64,000 nt of DNA from Bacillota bacterium (GCA_023400055.1 JAEXFN010000020.1:62001-126000); one strand, 5' to 3'; shown: positions 43,018 through 52,600, counted from the stretch's first letter. Numbers and translations: made by a program. Notes: generated from the letters alone by a model not told the origin.

Positions 43018-43890
43018 ATGGAGACCAAAGTGAAAAAGAGTTTAATCGTGGTTCATCCCTATGTCAATTATGATCCCGGCCGGTTTTTGGAGGATGCGTT
43101 GCGGTCGATCGGCTTCAGGATCGACCTGTTTGACCGAGCGGTGGATTTCAACCTGGTCCGCCAGGGATTGTATGACGCGGTCTTGTTTATCGAAAGCCCT
43201 TATCGCCAGGCGGTGCGGGTCATGAATGTCAACCGCGTAAAAATACCCCGTTTATACTGGGTCTTGCATGGCGAGAGCCGGCTGGCCTACAACCTGAAAT
43301 TTACGCAACTTTACCGGATCGACTATCTTTTGCTGGCGACCTCATTGCATTTGGCGAAGCAATACCGCCTTCCGTACCAATTGTTCCCGATGGCCGTCGA
43401 ACCCGGCAACATCCCCAATCGACTGCCATTGGCGGAACGATCCAAGGATATTTCATTCGTCGGATCGTTTAGCAAGATCTATCAGGAACGCAACGATCTG
43501 CTCAATTTGATCCAAAAGACTTTTCCGCAACGCAAAATATGTTTCAAGACCGACACCTACCTGAAAGAGATGGGGGAGATCTACGCCGACAGTAAAATCG
43601 TCTTCAATTGGAATTACGGCAATGTGCTGACCATGCGCTTATTTGAAGGAATGGCCGCCGGCTCCCTGATGCTCACCAATTATGCGCATAATATCGAATT
43701 GTTGGGTCAGGATGGCCGGCATTATGTGATGTATAACGGAAATGATGATTTAATCAACAAAATCGATCATTACCTGACTCATTTGGAACAAACCCAAGCA
43801 ATAGCGCGGGCCGGCTATCAGAAAGTCCTGGCCGAACATACGTATCTGCACCGGGCGCGGCTATTGGAACGCATAATTCGGCAGCTTTGA
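43018..43890 (+). CDS. CgeB-like glycosyltransferase, paralog 2
   Basis: 290 residues, closely matching paralog 1 throughout: HPYVNYDPGRFLEDALRSIGF, GLYDAVLFIESPYR, HGESRLAYNL, KIVFNWNYGNVLTMRLFEGMAAGSLMLTN. The C-terminus overlaps paralog 3 on the opposite strand by 30 bp (43861-43890). The ribosome site is poor; GTG 43030 is an alternative start. Confidence 0.8.
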   Translation: METKVKKSLIVVHPYVNYDPGRFLEDALRSIGFRIDLFDRAVDFNLVRQGLYDAVLFIESPYRQAVRVMNVNRVKIPRLYWVLHGESRLAYNLKFTQLYRIDYLLLATSLHLAKQYRLPYQLFPMAVEPGNIPNRLPLAERSKDISFVGSFSKIYQERNDLLNLIQKTFPQRKICFKTDTYLKEMGEIYADSKIVFNWNYGNVLTMRLFEGMAAGSLMLTNYAHNIELLGQDGRHYVMYNGNDDLINKIDHYLTHLEQTQAIARAGYQKVLAEHTYLHRARLLERIIRQL

Positions 43891-44766
43891 CCGGGACAGT
43901 ATCTCCAACAGCTGAGCCGCGCGGATCGCGAAGGTATGATGCTTCATGACCCAATGGAAGCCGCGATCGGCAATGATCTGGGCTGCGGCGGTTTCGTGAA
44001 GGTAATGGCGGATCTTCCGAAGCTTATCGGCTTCATTGAGATACCGGACATAATGCTTGTCGGGCGCTAAGATCTGATCCTGTTCCGGCAGCGAATCACT
44101 GACAACCAGGGAGCGGGCGCCGATTCCCTCAAAAATCCGCAGGGTCATGGTTTGGTTGACGGAATCGTTATAAACCAGTTTGCTCTGTTGATACAATGCG
44201 GCGAGATCCGAAAGATAGACGCCTTTGGTGAACATGATCTTCCGGTCGGGGAAGTTGCGCTGAATCATTTTCAAACTTTCCTTGCGGTTGACGTATAGGG
44301 GGCCCTTATTGTTTCCCACAAAGCTGAGATCGATCTCCCGTTGCTTTAATGGGGGACCGCCCGTAAAAAAATTCACCGGCACCGCCAGCGGAAAAAACGC
44401 TACCGGTACCGGAAATTTTTTGGCCAAATCCAAACAGCTCGACATCAGCACCAAATCGGCATGATACATCTTGACCAGTTGGATGTTCTGGTTCAGGATG
44501 TGCTTGCCATGGTATGTCCAGAAGATCTTGGGGAGATTCTTCGCCAGCTGCCAATTGCGCAGCTGGACCGGAGGCCGGGACGGACAATCGACGATAACCA
44601 CGCCAAGGCAACGGGCCAGATCCACTTTGGCCAGATCGATCGTATCATGGCAGACCTTGATCTCTTGCTGAATGGCCGTGAGTCCATCGGCGAGAAACCG
44701 GCCCGGGGTCGAGGGATTATCACCGTATCCTAAAAGCAGGAATTTTCTTTTGCCGCTGTCTGTCAT
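43861..44766 (-). CDS. CgeB-like glycosyltransferase, paralog 3
   Basis: 301 residues, more diverged: GRFLADGLTAIQQEIKV, TYHGKHILNQNIQ, IDLSFVGNNKG, KLVYNDSVNQTMTLRIFEGIGARSLVVSD. ATG 44766 after GAGGTGG is preferred; TTG 44772 is close. It converges on paralog 2, and the stop codons lie within each other's coding regions. Confidence 0.78.
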   Translation of the reverse strand: MTDSGKRKFLLLGYGDNPSTPGRFLADGLTAIQQEIKVCHDTIDLAKVDLARCLGVVIVDCPSRPPVQLRNWQLAKNLPKIFWTYHGKHILNQNIQLVKMYHADLVLMSSCLDLAKKFPVPVAFFPLAVPVNFFTGGPPLKQREIDLSFVGNNKGPLYVNRKESLKMIQRNFPDRKIMFTKGVYLSDLAALYQQSKLVYNDSVNQTMTLRIFEGIGARSLVVSDSLPEQDQILAPDKHYVRYLNEADKLRKIRHYLHETAAAQIIADRGFHWVMKHHTFAIRAAQLLEILSRSKLPNYAFQ

Positions 44767-44937
44767 TCCCAAGATCCACCTCGTATGCCCAGGAACTGAT
44801 AGGGTGCTTTAAAACTGATCTTGCCAAGCGAATCGAGACGGCCGGTTTGGTGTACCGAGGACAATTATCTCATCAGCAACTGCCCGCATTCGAGCGGACT
44901 CTTTAAGATAATCGATTCCAAACTACTCCCGGAGATT

Positions 44938-45189
44938 GTTTCGTAACTGCACAAGCTCATTCAGTCACTAAGCAAGCTCATTTAGTTACTGAACAAGTTC
45001 ATTCAGTTACTGAACAAGCTCATTTAGTTACTGAATAAGTTCATTCAGTTACTGAACAAGCTCATTTAGTTACTGAGTAAGCTCATTCAGTCGCTGAGCA
45101 AGTTCATTCAGTTACTGTGCGTGTTGCTTTAGTTACTGAAGATGCTCGCACAGTAGCTGTGCATACTGATTTGGCTACTGAAGATCCCG
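44938..45189. repeat. 21-bp tandem array D, TTCAGTNACTGAA type
   Basis: Twelve contiguous 21-bp units, the cleanest array of this type. Units alternate ATTCAGTTACTGAACAAG and ATTTAGTTACTGAATAAG forms, giving a 42-bp two-unit order over the central part. The last three units decay. The core TTCAGTNACTGAA is a perfect 13-bp dyad. The array lies inside the glycan region between two minus-strand genes. It is non-coding in every frame. Confidence 0.9.
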
Positions 45190-45288
45190 GCCCGCTTACG
45201 GACTCATTTTCTGCGATCGGGGAGAGAAGCGGCGAGCTACTTAAGTATTCTCGCTGGACCGGGAGCGGGTTTTAGATTTGCCCGGAAT

Positions 45289-46035
45289 TTATATTGTAAA
45301 AAAGGCTTTGGCTTCCTGGTACATTTCGAGATGATGCCGTTCATGATCGGGATCGGGCTGGAGGCTGAGGTTTTTATGATGGCGCCGGTACAGCAATAAG
45401 GGTTCCGGGATATGGCCGAAGCGGAAATAACGGCACAAACGCAACCACATCTCATGATCATGGGCTTGCAGATAATTTTCCTTGAAATAACCGACCTTTT
45501 TAAAACAATCGCTTTTAATCATCACGGTGGACCCGTTGATGCAATTGCCTTTCAATAGCGTGAGCGCTGCCTGGTTGCGGGTCAATAAATCGGGGGAACG
45601 AAAGAGCTTTTTGATATTGGCTTGTTCATCGGTTTCATACCAATCGGTATAGACCATGCCCAAACCGGGATGGTTCTCGAACAGTTTGATCTGTTTTTGA
45701 ATCTTGGTGGGCAGGAACATATCGTCTGAACTCAGCCAGCAAACATGAGTCCCTCTGGCGCATTTGATTCCGACATTCAGGGCGCTGGAGGTTCCGCCAT
45801 TGTTTTTATAAAAATAACGCACCCGGTTTCCGAAATTCCGTACTACCGTCGCGGTATTATCGGTGGATCCGTCGTCGATCACCAATACTTCCAGGGAATT
45901 GTAATTTTGCGTTAAGACGCTTTCGATGGCGTTGCCGACGAACTCCTCATGGTTATAAACCGGGATGACCACACTGACCAAAAAGCGATCGCGGGCTGTG
46001 CTATAATATTTCGCCGGGTAGAAACTATAATTCAT
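45289..46035 (-). CDS. Family 2 glycosyltransferase
   Basis: 248 residues from ATG 46035, preceded by GGAAGGAG. Typical GT2: VSVVIPVYNHEEFVGNAIESVL, VLVIDDGSTDNT, CWLSSDDMFLP as the DXD region, and an acceptor part with AHDHEMWLRLC (the ED-like catalytic motif). It starts 4 bp after the upstream gene on the same strand, so it belongs to the 48297-45289 operon. Confidence 0.92.
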   Translation of the reverse strand: MNYSFYPAKYYSTARDRFLVSVVIPVYNHEEFVGNAIESVLTQNYNSLEVLVIDDGSTDNTATVVRNFGNRVRYFYKNNGGTSSALNVGIKCARGTHVCWLSSDDMFLPTKIQKQIKLFENHPGLGMVYTDWYETDEQANIKKLFRSPDLLTRNQAALTLLKGNCINGSTVMIKSDCFKKVGYFKENYLQAHDHEMWLRLCRYFRFGHIPEPLLLYRRHHKNLSLQPDPDHERHHLEMYQEAKAFFTI

Positions 46036-46039
46036 GCTG

Positions 46040-47251
46040 TCAGAAACTCCTTCCGGTATTGCGAAGCTTACCAAGGGCATTCAACATCAGCGGCAAAACC
46101 TGCGCGGCGGAGTACCGTTCCTCCACGATCCGCCGGCCGGCGTTGCCCATCGTTTCGCGCAGGCCCGGGTCGGCAATCAACGCGGCACAGGCTTTGCCCA
46201 AGCCCTGGACGTCTCCCTTGGTAACCAGATAGCCCGTTACCTGATGGACGATTAATTCGGCCAGAGCGCCGCTGTTATAAGCGATCAACGGCTTGCGGTA
46301 GGTCATGGCGTCCAACGCCGAGCGGGAAAAGGTCTCCGCAAAATGGCTGGGGTGGACCACGATATCCATGCCGGGCAAGCATTGCTGCGAATAGGGGAAA
46401 AAGCCGGTAAAAACCAGGTCATCGTCCAGGCCGAACTCAGTGCTTTTGGCCTTGGCTTGCTGCAGATAAATATCCTGCGAGGCGCAGCCGGCGACGAAAA
46501 ATTTGGCTTTCGGGCCATGCTGCTCTTTCAGTTGTTTGGCCATAGCGATAAAATCAATGATCCCTTTCATGGGGGAGATCGAACTCCAATAACAGATCGC
46601 TGTCTGCGCTGGCGTCAATCCATAGCGGCTACGGATTTCTTGGCGGTAATCGGGCCAGCGCGTCTCTTCCAATTGGGTGAGATCGATGAAGTTGGGGATT
46701 TTCCGAAGCTTGGGCGTCAACTGCGGCGAAGCTTGCAATAATTTCTCCATGGTCTGGGAAGCCACCCAGATCTGATCAGAGTACTGATCGAGGATCCGGC
46801 AGGTCTCCTGCAAGTTGCCGCGAAAATACTCGCGGGGGAACCAGATGGTTTTAATCCCCAGCTGTTTGCCGATGACCGCCGGCAAAACATTGACGCTGGT
46901 GTTGACGAGCAGCAGTTGGGGACGGATGGTTTTTAAAAACTGCTTATATTGCAGAATCACCCGGTTTTCAGCGGTTAACAAATGCTGCAGCTGCCTTTGA
47001 ATGCTGGGGAAACGGCTCTGCTCGGGCCGGGAGATTCCGCCCATCGACCACATCAGGCTGAGCGGGGCGATGTGTACCGGGATGCCCATTCTTTGAACGA
47101 TCTGCGGCATTTCCCCGTTATTTGGCGTGATCAAGAACTTTTCGAACTCCGCACTGGGCAACGCGCTGATAATCTGCAGCAAGCTGACCTCGGCACCATC
47201 CAGCCAGTTGGAGCGGGCGAAATGATTGCAAAAGGCGATCTTGAGTCTCAT
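46040..47251 (-). CDS. Family 4 (GT-B) glycosyltransferase
   Basis: 403 residues. The C-terminal GT4 domain has YWSSISPMKGIIDFI, FFVAGCASQDIYLQQAK and HPSHFAETFSRSALDAMTYRKPLIAYNSGALAELI, where the E(x7)E nucleotide-binding motif is altered to E...D. The N-terminus NHFARSNWLDGAEVSLLQI is acceptor-side. Its ATG overlaps the stop of the dehydrogenase gene (ATGA), showing coupling. Confidence 0.92.
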   Translation of the reverse strand: MRLKIAFCNHFARSNWLDGAEVSLLQIISALPSAEFEKFLITPNNGEMPQIVQRMGIPVHIAPLSLMWSMGGISRPEQSRFPSIQRQLQHLLTAENRVILQYKQFLKTIRPQLLLVNTSVNVLPAVIGKQLGIKTIWFPREYFRGNLQETCRILDQYSDQIWVASQTMEKLLQASPQLTPKLRKIPNFIDLTQLEETRWPDYRQEIRSRYGLTPAQTAICYWSSISPMKGIIDFIAMAKQLKEQHGPKAKFFVAGCASQDIYLQQAKAKSTEFGLDDDLVFTGFFPYSQQCLPGMDIVVHPSHFAETFSRSALDAMTYRKPLIAYNSGALAELIVHQVTGYLVTKGDVQGLGKACAALIADPGLRETMGNAGRRIVEERYSAAQVLPLMLNALGKLRNTGRSF

Positions 47252-48297
47252 ATGAGGACTCCGCTGAAATGCGGAAAGATTTTGCCCCGTTTGATGATGA
47301 CGCTGACCGGTTCGTTGTTCCAGGGCCGCAGGCCCAACTGTTGCAACTCGGTTCCGGTCAGATAAGGGTCTTCGGCATAGACGGGCGTTCCATGGTCGGC
47401 CAATTTCCAGTAGAGTTCGATGGCGCGGCTGAAGCCGGTATTTTTCAGCTCTGGCTTATAAGTGACGCCGGAGATCAACACGCCCGATTCGTTCTTCAAC
47501 ATCTGAAACAGAAATTCGCGATATTCATGATCCGCCTGGAGCGCACTGCGCATCAACGGGGTTTCGGTCAAATCTTCCAGAAATTGCATGTCTTTGGTGA
47601 GGCATTCGCCGCCGATGCCATAATCGACATCCAACAGCGTGACATTGCTTTTCGAGTTGACCGCTTTCCGCAACTCCTGAAAGTCCAGCTCTTGGGCAAT
47701 GCAATATTGGTATATGGTTTCAGCGAAAGCGATGTTCAAATGGCGAATGGAATTTTCGATCACTTTGGCCAGTTCCGCCAGGCGGACATCGTGCAGCGGG
47801 ATCATCTTTTTGATCAGCGGCTGGTAGAATTGGCAGCCTCTGTTCAAACAAGCTTCGGTAATCCCGCCGATGACCCGGGGTTGTTCAAAGACATCCCGGT
47901 CCATGCCGAAATTGATCCGGTGCGGGACATGGACAAAGAAGAGATCATGGCCGATCTGATACTGCTGTTTTTCAAAAACTTCGGCCAAACGCTGCATCGT
48001 GCCGGGGATTAGGGTGGATTCGATGGAGATTAGCGCCCCGGGCTTGGGATGGAGATGTTCGATTAATTCAAACAGGCTCTCCATCTTGGCGCCAGTGGAA
48101 ATTGCCACCAGCCACGCATCCGTATCTTGAAAATCACGGATATCGGTGGCTACTTGGTATCCTTCCAAGCGAAGCGATTCGACCACTTCCAGCTTGACAT
48201 CGACTCCAGCCGCAGGAATCTTCCGTCGGTTGAGATCCATCAACAGCTGCAAACCAATGTTTCCCAAACCAACCACACAGATTTTCAATACAATCAC
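47248..48297 (-). CDS. UDP-glucose/UDP-ManNAc-type sugar dehydrogenase
   Basis: 349 residues from GTG 48297, eight bases after CGGAG. It makes an NDP-sugar uronic acid by two NAD-dependent oxidations. The Rossmann start ICVVGLGNIGLQL, the central ENSIRHLNIAFAE helix and the catalytic Cys in YGIGGECLTKDMQF are present. The C-terminal domain has GVTYKPELKNTGFSRAIEL. At 349 residues it is shorter than usual (about 430), lacking part of the C-terminal domain. Its exact substrate is not clear. Confidence 0.85.
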   Translation of the reverse strand: MIVLKICVVGLGNIGLQLLMDLNRRKIPAAGVDVKLEVVESLRLEGYQVATDIRDFQDTDAWLVAISTGAKMESLFELIEHLHPKPGALISIESTLIPGTMQRLAEVFEKQQYQIGHDLFFVHVPHRINFGMDRDVFEQPRVIGGITEACLNRGCQFYQPLIKKMIPLHDVRLAELAKVIENSIRHLNIAFAETIYQYCIAQELDFQELRKAVNSKSNVTLLDVDYGIGGECLTKDMQFLEDLTETPLMRSALQADHEYREFLFQMLKNESGVLISGVTYKPELKNTGFSRAIELYWKLADHGTPVYAEDPYLTGTELQQLGLRPWNNEPVSVIIKRGKIFPHFSGVLI

Positions 48298-48447
48298 CGC
48301 CTGATCTCCGTTCTGGGTTGGATGGATGTTTTCGGTAACCCTGCCCAATCAATCGCTACAAATGTCAGAAAACACCCGCTAAAGCATAAGTTCCTTCCAT
48401 CATATGCGATGCGCTCGGTTTTGACCGTCGGACCTTTCGAACAATGT

Positions 48448-49023
48448 TTAATGATTTCCGGTTACCGTTGAGGCCGCAGCGTGCCAAAGCAAAAATTCTT
48501 CTTTTAAAATGCTCATCACGATCGAATCGTGATAGCCGCCGTCCCGGTATACTTCCGCGCGAAAAATGCCATCGGCCTGAAAACCGTTTTTCTGATAGCA
48601 CTTCAGCGCGGCGTGATTTTGGGAATCGACCCGCAACCAGATCCGATGCAGGTTCAGTGTTTCAAAGCCGTACTGAACCAACAGCTGGGTGGCCTCAGTG
48701 GCCAATCCCTTACCCCAGTCAGTTTTTTCTCCAATAAATATTCCCAGCTCGGCGCCGCGGTTTCTCCAATCGATCGCTTTGAGCTGAGCGCCCCCGATAT
48801 GCTTGCCGTCCATCGTCCAAATCGCAAGATGGACTTCCTGATTGTGGCTGGACGCCCGGGTAGCCGCTTCGAACCACTGGGTCATGGCGGACATGGTAAG
48901 CGGAAATGCGCCTTGATTTGTAAAATAGCGGGTCACTTCCGGATCGTTCAACCAGCGATGGCGATCGGGTAAATCAGTCATTTCCAAATTTTTCAGTACA
49001 ACTTTTTGACCCCTTATTTCCAT
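48448..49023 (-). CDS. GNAT acetyltransferase, RimJ/PseH-like
   Basis: 191 residues. The acetyl-CoA site is DWGKGLATEATQLLVQYGFETL (about 101-122), with HRIWLRVDSQNHAALKCYQKNGF after it. In this setting it may N-acetylate an amino-sugar nucleotide, as PseH or LegH do, rather than a ribosomal protein. It is divergent from the NeuD-like gene. Confidence 0.85.
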   Translation of the reverse strand: MEIRGQKVVLKNLEMTDLPDRHRWLNDPEVTRYFTNQGAFPLTMSAMTQWFEAATRASSHNQEVHLAIWTMDGKHIGGAQLKAIDWRNRGAELGIFIGEKTDWGKGLATEATQLLVQYGFETLNLHRIWLRVDSQNHAALKCYQKNGFQADGIFRAEVYRDGGYHDSIVMSILKEEFLLWHAAASTVTGNH

Positions 49024-49166
49024 GACGAAACTCCTTCGAAAATTGAAAAATTGGGTTGTAATAAAAAGATATTAGTCACGGTAAATTTTTGACACTAACT
49101 TTTCTTTTTCAAAGGGCTTCGGAATATTCATACAATACAATGGACTTTGAATCACGGAGCGGAAGA

Positions 49167-49847
49167 ATGCGGATTGCGATTTTCGGTGCCGGCGGGCAGG
49201 GAAAGGTTATCGTTGATCTCATCTGTGCCTTGGGGAACGGAGAAATTACCGGTTTTTTCGATCAAAATCGCACGTTGGAAGCAGTTTTGGGAATTAAAGT
49301 CTTGGGGACATTGGATGAGCTGATCGGGGGATGGCGTTCGTTAGCCATCGATCAAGCCGCCATTGCTATCGGCGATAACCGGGACAGAAGCCGGATTTAC
49401 CGGCGGATGGTTGAGGCGGAGATTCCTGTTGCCACATTGGTGCATCCCCGGGCCTACGTCAGCCCATTGGCAACTTTGGGAGAGGCGGTCACGGTCTGTG
49501 CTCACGCTTTTATCGGCCCGGGAACTACGGTTGGAAACAATTGTATCGTCAATACGGCGGTCTCTATCGATCATGACTGTCAGATCGGTGATCACGTCCA
49601 CGTTTGTCCCGGAGCGGCTTTGGCCGGCGGGGTCAGCATCGGGTCCGGGAGCATGATAGGAACCGGCGCCAATATTATTCCGGGGATTCGGGTCGGCGCA
49701 TTTAGCGTGGTTGGGGCCGGCAGCGCAGTGGTGCGCGATGTTCCCGCTTATACAACAGTGGCTGGAGTCCCGGCACGCCGTTTGAAAGGTCATGAAAAGA
49801 ATAATCGTAATAGCAGTTCTAAAGAGTCCGATAGGGAGGAGCGCTAG
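49167..49847 (+). CDS. NeuD/PglD-like sugar acyltransferase
   Basis: 227 residues from ATG 49167 after GGAGCGG. The N-terminal Rossmann-like part begins IAIFGAGGQGKVIVDLI. The left-handed beta helix (about 95-215) has hexapeptide repeats and the catalytic His in VSIDHDCQIGDH. PglD and NeuD acetylate amino-sugar nucleotides or sialic acids. The neuC-like gene starts 3 bp after the stop, so they are co-transcribed. Confidence 0.92.
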   Translation: MRIAIFGAGGQGKVIVDLICALGNGEITGFFDQNRTLEAVLGIKVLGTLDELIGGWRSLAIDQAAIAIGDNRDRSRIYRRMVEAEIPVATLVHPRAYVSPLATLGEAVTVCAHAFIGPGTTVGNNCIVNTAVSIDHDCQIGDHVHVCPGAALAGGVSIGSGSMIGTGANIIPGIRVGAFSVVGAGSAVVRDVPAYTTVAGVPARRLKGHEKNNRNSSSKESDREER

Positions 49848-49850
49848 TTT

Positions 49851-50978
49851 ATGACGCGGAAAGTGGCGGTTTTGACCGGGACCCGGGCCGATTATGGCCT
49901 TTTCCGGCCGATATTGGCCGAACTGCAAGCCCGGCCGGAGTTTGAACCACAGTTGATTGTCACGGGAATGCACTTGGCGGCGGAGTTCGGCAAAACCATC
50001 GTTGATATTGAACAAGATGGCTATCCGATCGCCGCTAAAGTAGATATGTTGTTGCGCGGAAACAGCCGAGGCGCGATGGTCAAATCGTTAGCTGTCGGAC
50101 TGCTGGGGATTACGCAAGCGCTCGAATCACTGGAACCGCAGTTTCTATTGGTTTTGGGAGACCGGGGCGAAATGCTGGCGGGAGCTATTGCTGGGGCGCA
50201 CCTGGGAGTGGTGGTGGGTCATATCCATGGCGGCGAACATTCGGGGTCCATCGATGATTCGTTGCGCCATGCCATCTCCAAATTGGCCCATATCCATTTT
50301 CCGGTAACACCCGAAGCGGCGGTGTGTTTGCGGAACCATGGCGAAAAGGTGGAACGGATTTTTTTAATCGGAGCTCCCGGCCTCGATGATCTCGAACAGG
50401 GCTATCAAGTCAGCCGCGAGGAATTATCCGACCAATTAAGAACGACTTTGGCCGACGAGTATATTTTGGCAGCTTTTCATCCGGTGGTCGGCGAGGAAGC
50501 GGAGAGCATGGCCCAATTTCAGGCGTTGTTAAAGGTATTGGCCGGTTCGGGGTTGCAATGCGTCATCATTCTGCCCAACTCCGACGCCGGCCGGGATTCG
50601 CTGCTGGAAGTTTTGAGTCACTATACCGGCCCTGACTTTGTAATAATCTCGCATTTGGCGCGGCGGTTCTATTTGGGTCTAATGGCTCGCGCCCGATTAT
50701 TAATCGGCAACTCCAGCAGCGGCATCATTGAAGCGCCATCTTTTGGCCTGCCCGTGATCAACATCGGCAACCGGCAACGGGGCCGCTTGCGTTCGACAGC
50801 TATTATCGATATCTCCGGGGAAGAAGCGGATATTCAATCGGCCTTGACCAGAGTTCTCCGTGAAGAAAAACCGCGTCAAATCGTTACCCCTTACCGTAAA
50901 GGGGCGGCCCGCAAAATAGCTGATACTTTGGCAAAGATTTCGATTACTTCCCGGTTATTAACCAAGGATTTTTCCTAA
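49851..50978 (+). CDS. Hydrolysing UDP-N-acetylhexosamine 2-epimerase, NeuC/LegG-like
   Basis: 375 residues. It removes UDP and epimerises C2 of a UDP-GlcNAc-type sugar, giving a ManNAc-like free sugar. AVLTGTRADYGLFRPIL, LVLGDRGEMLAGAIA, HIHGGEHSGSIDDSLRHAISKLAH and IGNSSSGIIEAPSFGLPVINIGNRQ are all family hallmarks. LegG uses 2,4-diacetamido-bacillosamine nucleotides, which would fit the dehydratase, aminotransferase and acetyltransferase nearby. No neuB or neuA partner lies in the window. Confidence 0.93.
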   Translation: MTRKVAVLTGTRADYGLFRPILAELQARPEFEPQLIVTGMHLAAEFGKTIVDIEQDGYPIAAKVDMLLRGNSRGAMVKSLAVGLLGITQALESLEPQFLLVLGDRGEMLAGAIAGAHLGVVVGHIHGGEHSGSIDDSLRHAISKLAHIHFPVTPEAAVCLRNHGEKVERIFLIGAPGLDDLEQGYQVSREELSDQLRTTLADEYILAAFHPVVGEEAESMAQFQALLKVLAGSGLQCVIILPNSDAGRDSLLEVLSHYTGPDFVIISHLARRFYLGLMARARLLIGNSSSGIIEAPSFGLPVINIGNRQRGRLRSTAIIDISGEEADIQSALTRVLREEKPRQIVTPYRKGAARKIADTLAKISITSRLLTKDFS

Positions 50979-51031
50979 CCTTATTCTACACGGTTCTACG
51001 AGCGAGTACCGACCATTATTGAAAAACGTTC

Positions 51032-52156
51032 TCATCCTTTAAACATCTGAATCGTTTCGATGATCTGATCTTGCTCAGCGTCGCTGAGATCCGGATACAG
51101 CGGCAGCGTCACAAGGCGTACCCATTCCCGGTCGGCAACCGGACAGATCGCTTTGTTTCCCCGGTAGCAAGGATGGCGATGGCTTGGGATATAATGAACC
51201 CCCGGTGCGATGTCATGCTGCACCAAATGGGTGACAAAACGATCCCGAGTGACTTCATCGGTTAACCTTACCTGATATAAATGCCAGGCGGACTGTACGT
51301 AAGGACGTTCCGTTGGGAGAGTTAGCCAGGTCAAATCTTTCAATGCGTCGTTGTAACGGGCGACCAGCCGGCGGCGGATAGCATTCAGCTCGGGCAGACG
51401 TTCCAATTGCACTAAACCGATTGCCGCCGCAATATCGTTCATATGGCATTTGAAGCCGATCTCCTCTACCCAATACCGCCACTGATAGGTAAATTCGTTC
51501 TCCGTCCGCGTCCAAGTGTCTTTGGATATTCCTAACCAACGCATTTTCCTGAACCAGTGGTCGCGCCATTCTTCCTGACAGGTAATGGCGCCGCCTTCGC
51601 CGCAGGTCAGGTTCTTTACGGCATGAAAACTGAAACAAGTTAAGGGAGCGATCGAACCAATCGGCCGGCCTTTATAGGTGGCGCCGCAAGCATGAGCCGC
51701 ATCTTCCACCAAAACGAGTCCGTGCTCTTTCGCCAGAGTGAGCAGTTCATCGAGTTCCGACGGATGGCCGGCCATATCCACAGTCAAGATTGCCCGGGTG
51801 TGTGGAGTTATTTTTTTGGCCACATCATCCGGGTCAAGCGTTAAAGTATCCGGAAGGACGTCGGCGAAGACCGGTTTCGCTCCACAATAGACGATGGCAT
51901 GCACCGTGGAGACGAAAGTCATGGGGGTAACGATCACTTCGTCATCCGGCGCCAGCTCCAGCGAGGCCAGGGCCAGGTGGAGCGCTGCGGTGCATGAGTT
52001 TAATCCGGTACAATATTTAACGCCCATGGTTTTAGCGAAGGTCTTTTCAAACAATGCTGTCTTAGGTCCAAGACCGATCCAACCTGAGCGCATCACCTCA
52101 CAAACTGCCTCAATCTCTTTTTCGGTGATTGAGGGTTTCAAAACCGGAATCGTCAT
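51032..52156 (-). CDS. DegT/DnrJ/EryC1 sugar aminotransferase
   Basis: 374 residues, PLP-dependent, transferring an amino group to a 4-keto sugar nucleotide. VEDAAHACGATYKG holds the Asp that contacts PLP. The Schiff-base Lys lies in CFSFHAVKNLTCGEGG. The N-terminus IPVLKPSITEKEIEAV...SGWIGLGPKT is standard. It would work on the product of the 4,6-dehydratase at 40.9-41.9 kb. It converges with the NeuC-like gene. Confidence 0.93.
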   Translation of the reverse strand: MTIPVLKPSITEKEIEAVCEVMRSGWIGLGPKTALFEKTFAKTMGVKYCTGLNSCTAALHLALASLELAPDDEVIVTPMTFVSTVHAIVYCGAKPVFADVLPDTLTLDPDDVAKKITPHTRAILTVDMAGHPSELDELLTLAKEHGLVLVEDAAHACGATYKGRPIGSIAPLTCFSFHAVKNLTCGEGGAITCQEEWRDHWFRKMRWLGISKDTWTRTENEFTYQWRYWVEEIGFKCHMNDIAAAIGLVQLERLPELNAIRRRLVARYNDALKDLTWLTLPTERPYVQSAWHLYQVRLTDEVTRDRFVTHLVQHDIAPGVHYIPSHRHPCYRGNKAICPVADREWVRLVTLPLYPDLSDAEQDQIIETIQMFKG

Positions 52157-52600
52157 GTTTAATCATCCTTCCCAGAGCTATTGGAGTACGGAGATAATCG
52201 AAAGAGTTTTTGACCATAGCCTCAGAACATGTCTTTTCGGGAATAACCGGACCGTTCGGCTCAGCAGCGGTATTGTTGTCACAAGTCATCGTGGTTCAGT
52301 ATAAATTATGCAGCGGCGGATTCGGAAGGAACCGAGTTGTTTGAACCCGGGATTTTGGTTGTCATTGAGCAAGAGGTTCTATTGCTGCGCAATTTGCAAG
52401 CTGAGGTAAAGTTTTCGAATCAAAAGCGTCGCGTAAGAAGATTTAAAACGACTTTGTCACTTGCTTTGAACAATCGCTGTGCTCCTCCGGCATATTGGCC
52501 AGGTGTTGTACAGCTTTTTTAGTTCATTCCTATTTGTTTGGAAGAACGATGGGGACTTAGTAACCCAGCAGCCTGATTCCTCATAAGATAATTCGGTGCT
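52157..52600. other. Divergent intergenic region with hairpin element
   Basis: It separates the aminotransferase and 3D-domain genes. Apart from the interspersed element at 52390-52470, no promoter or RNA is clear. Confidence 0.5.
52390..52470. repeat. Interspersed hairpin element, copy 3 (decayed)
   Basis: The right arm AAAACGACTTTGTCACTTGC is the inverse complement of the core of copy 1 with one difference. The left arm TTTGCAAGCTGAGGTAAAGT is a worn inverted copy of it. Confidence 0.6.
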
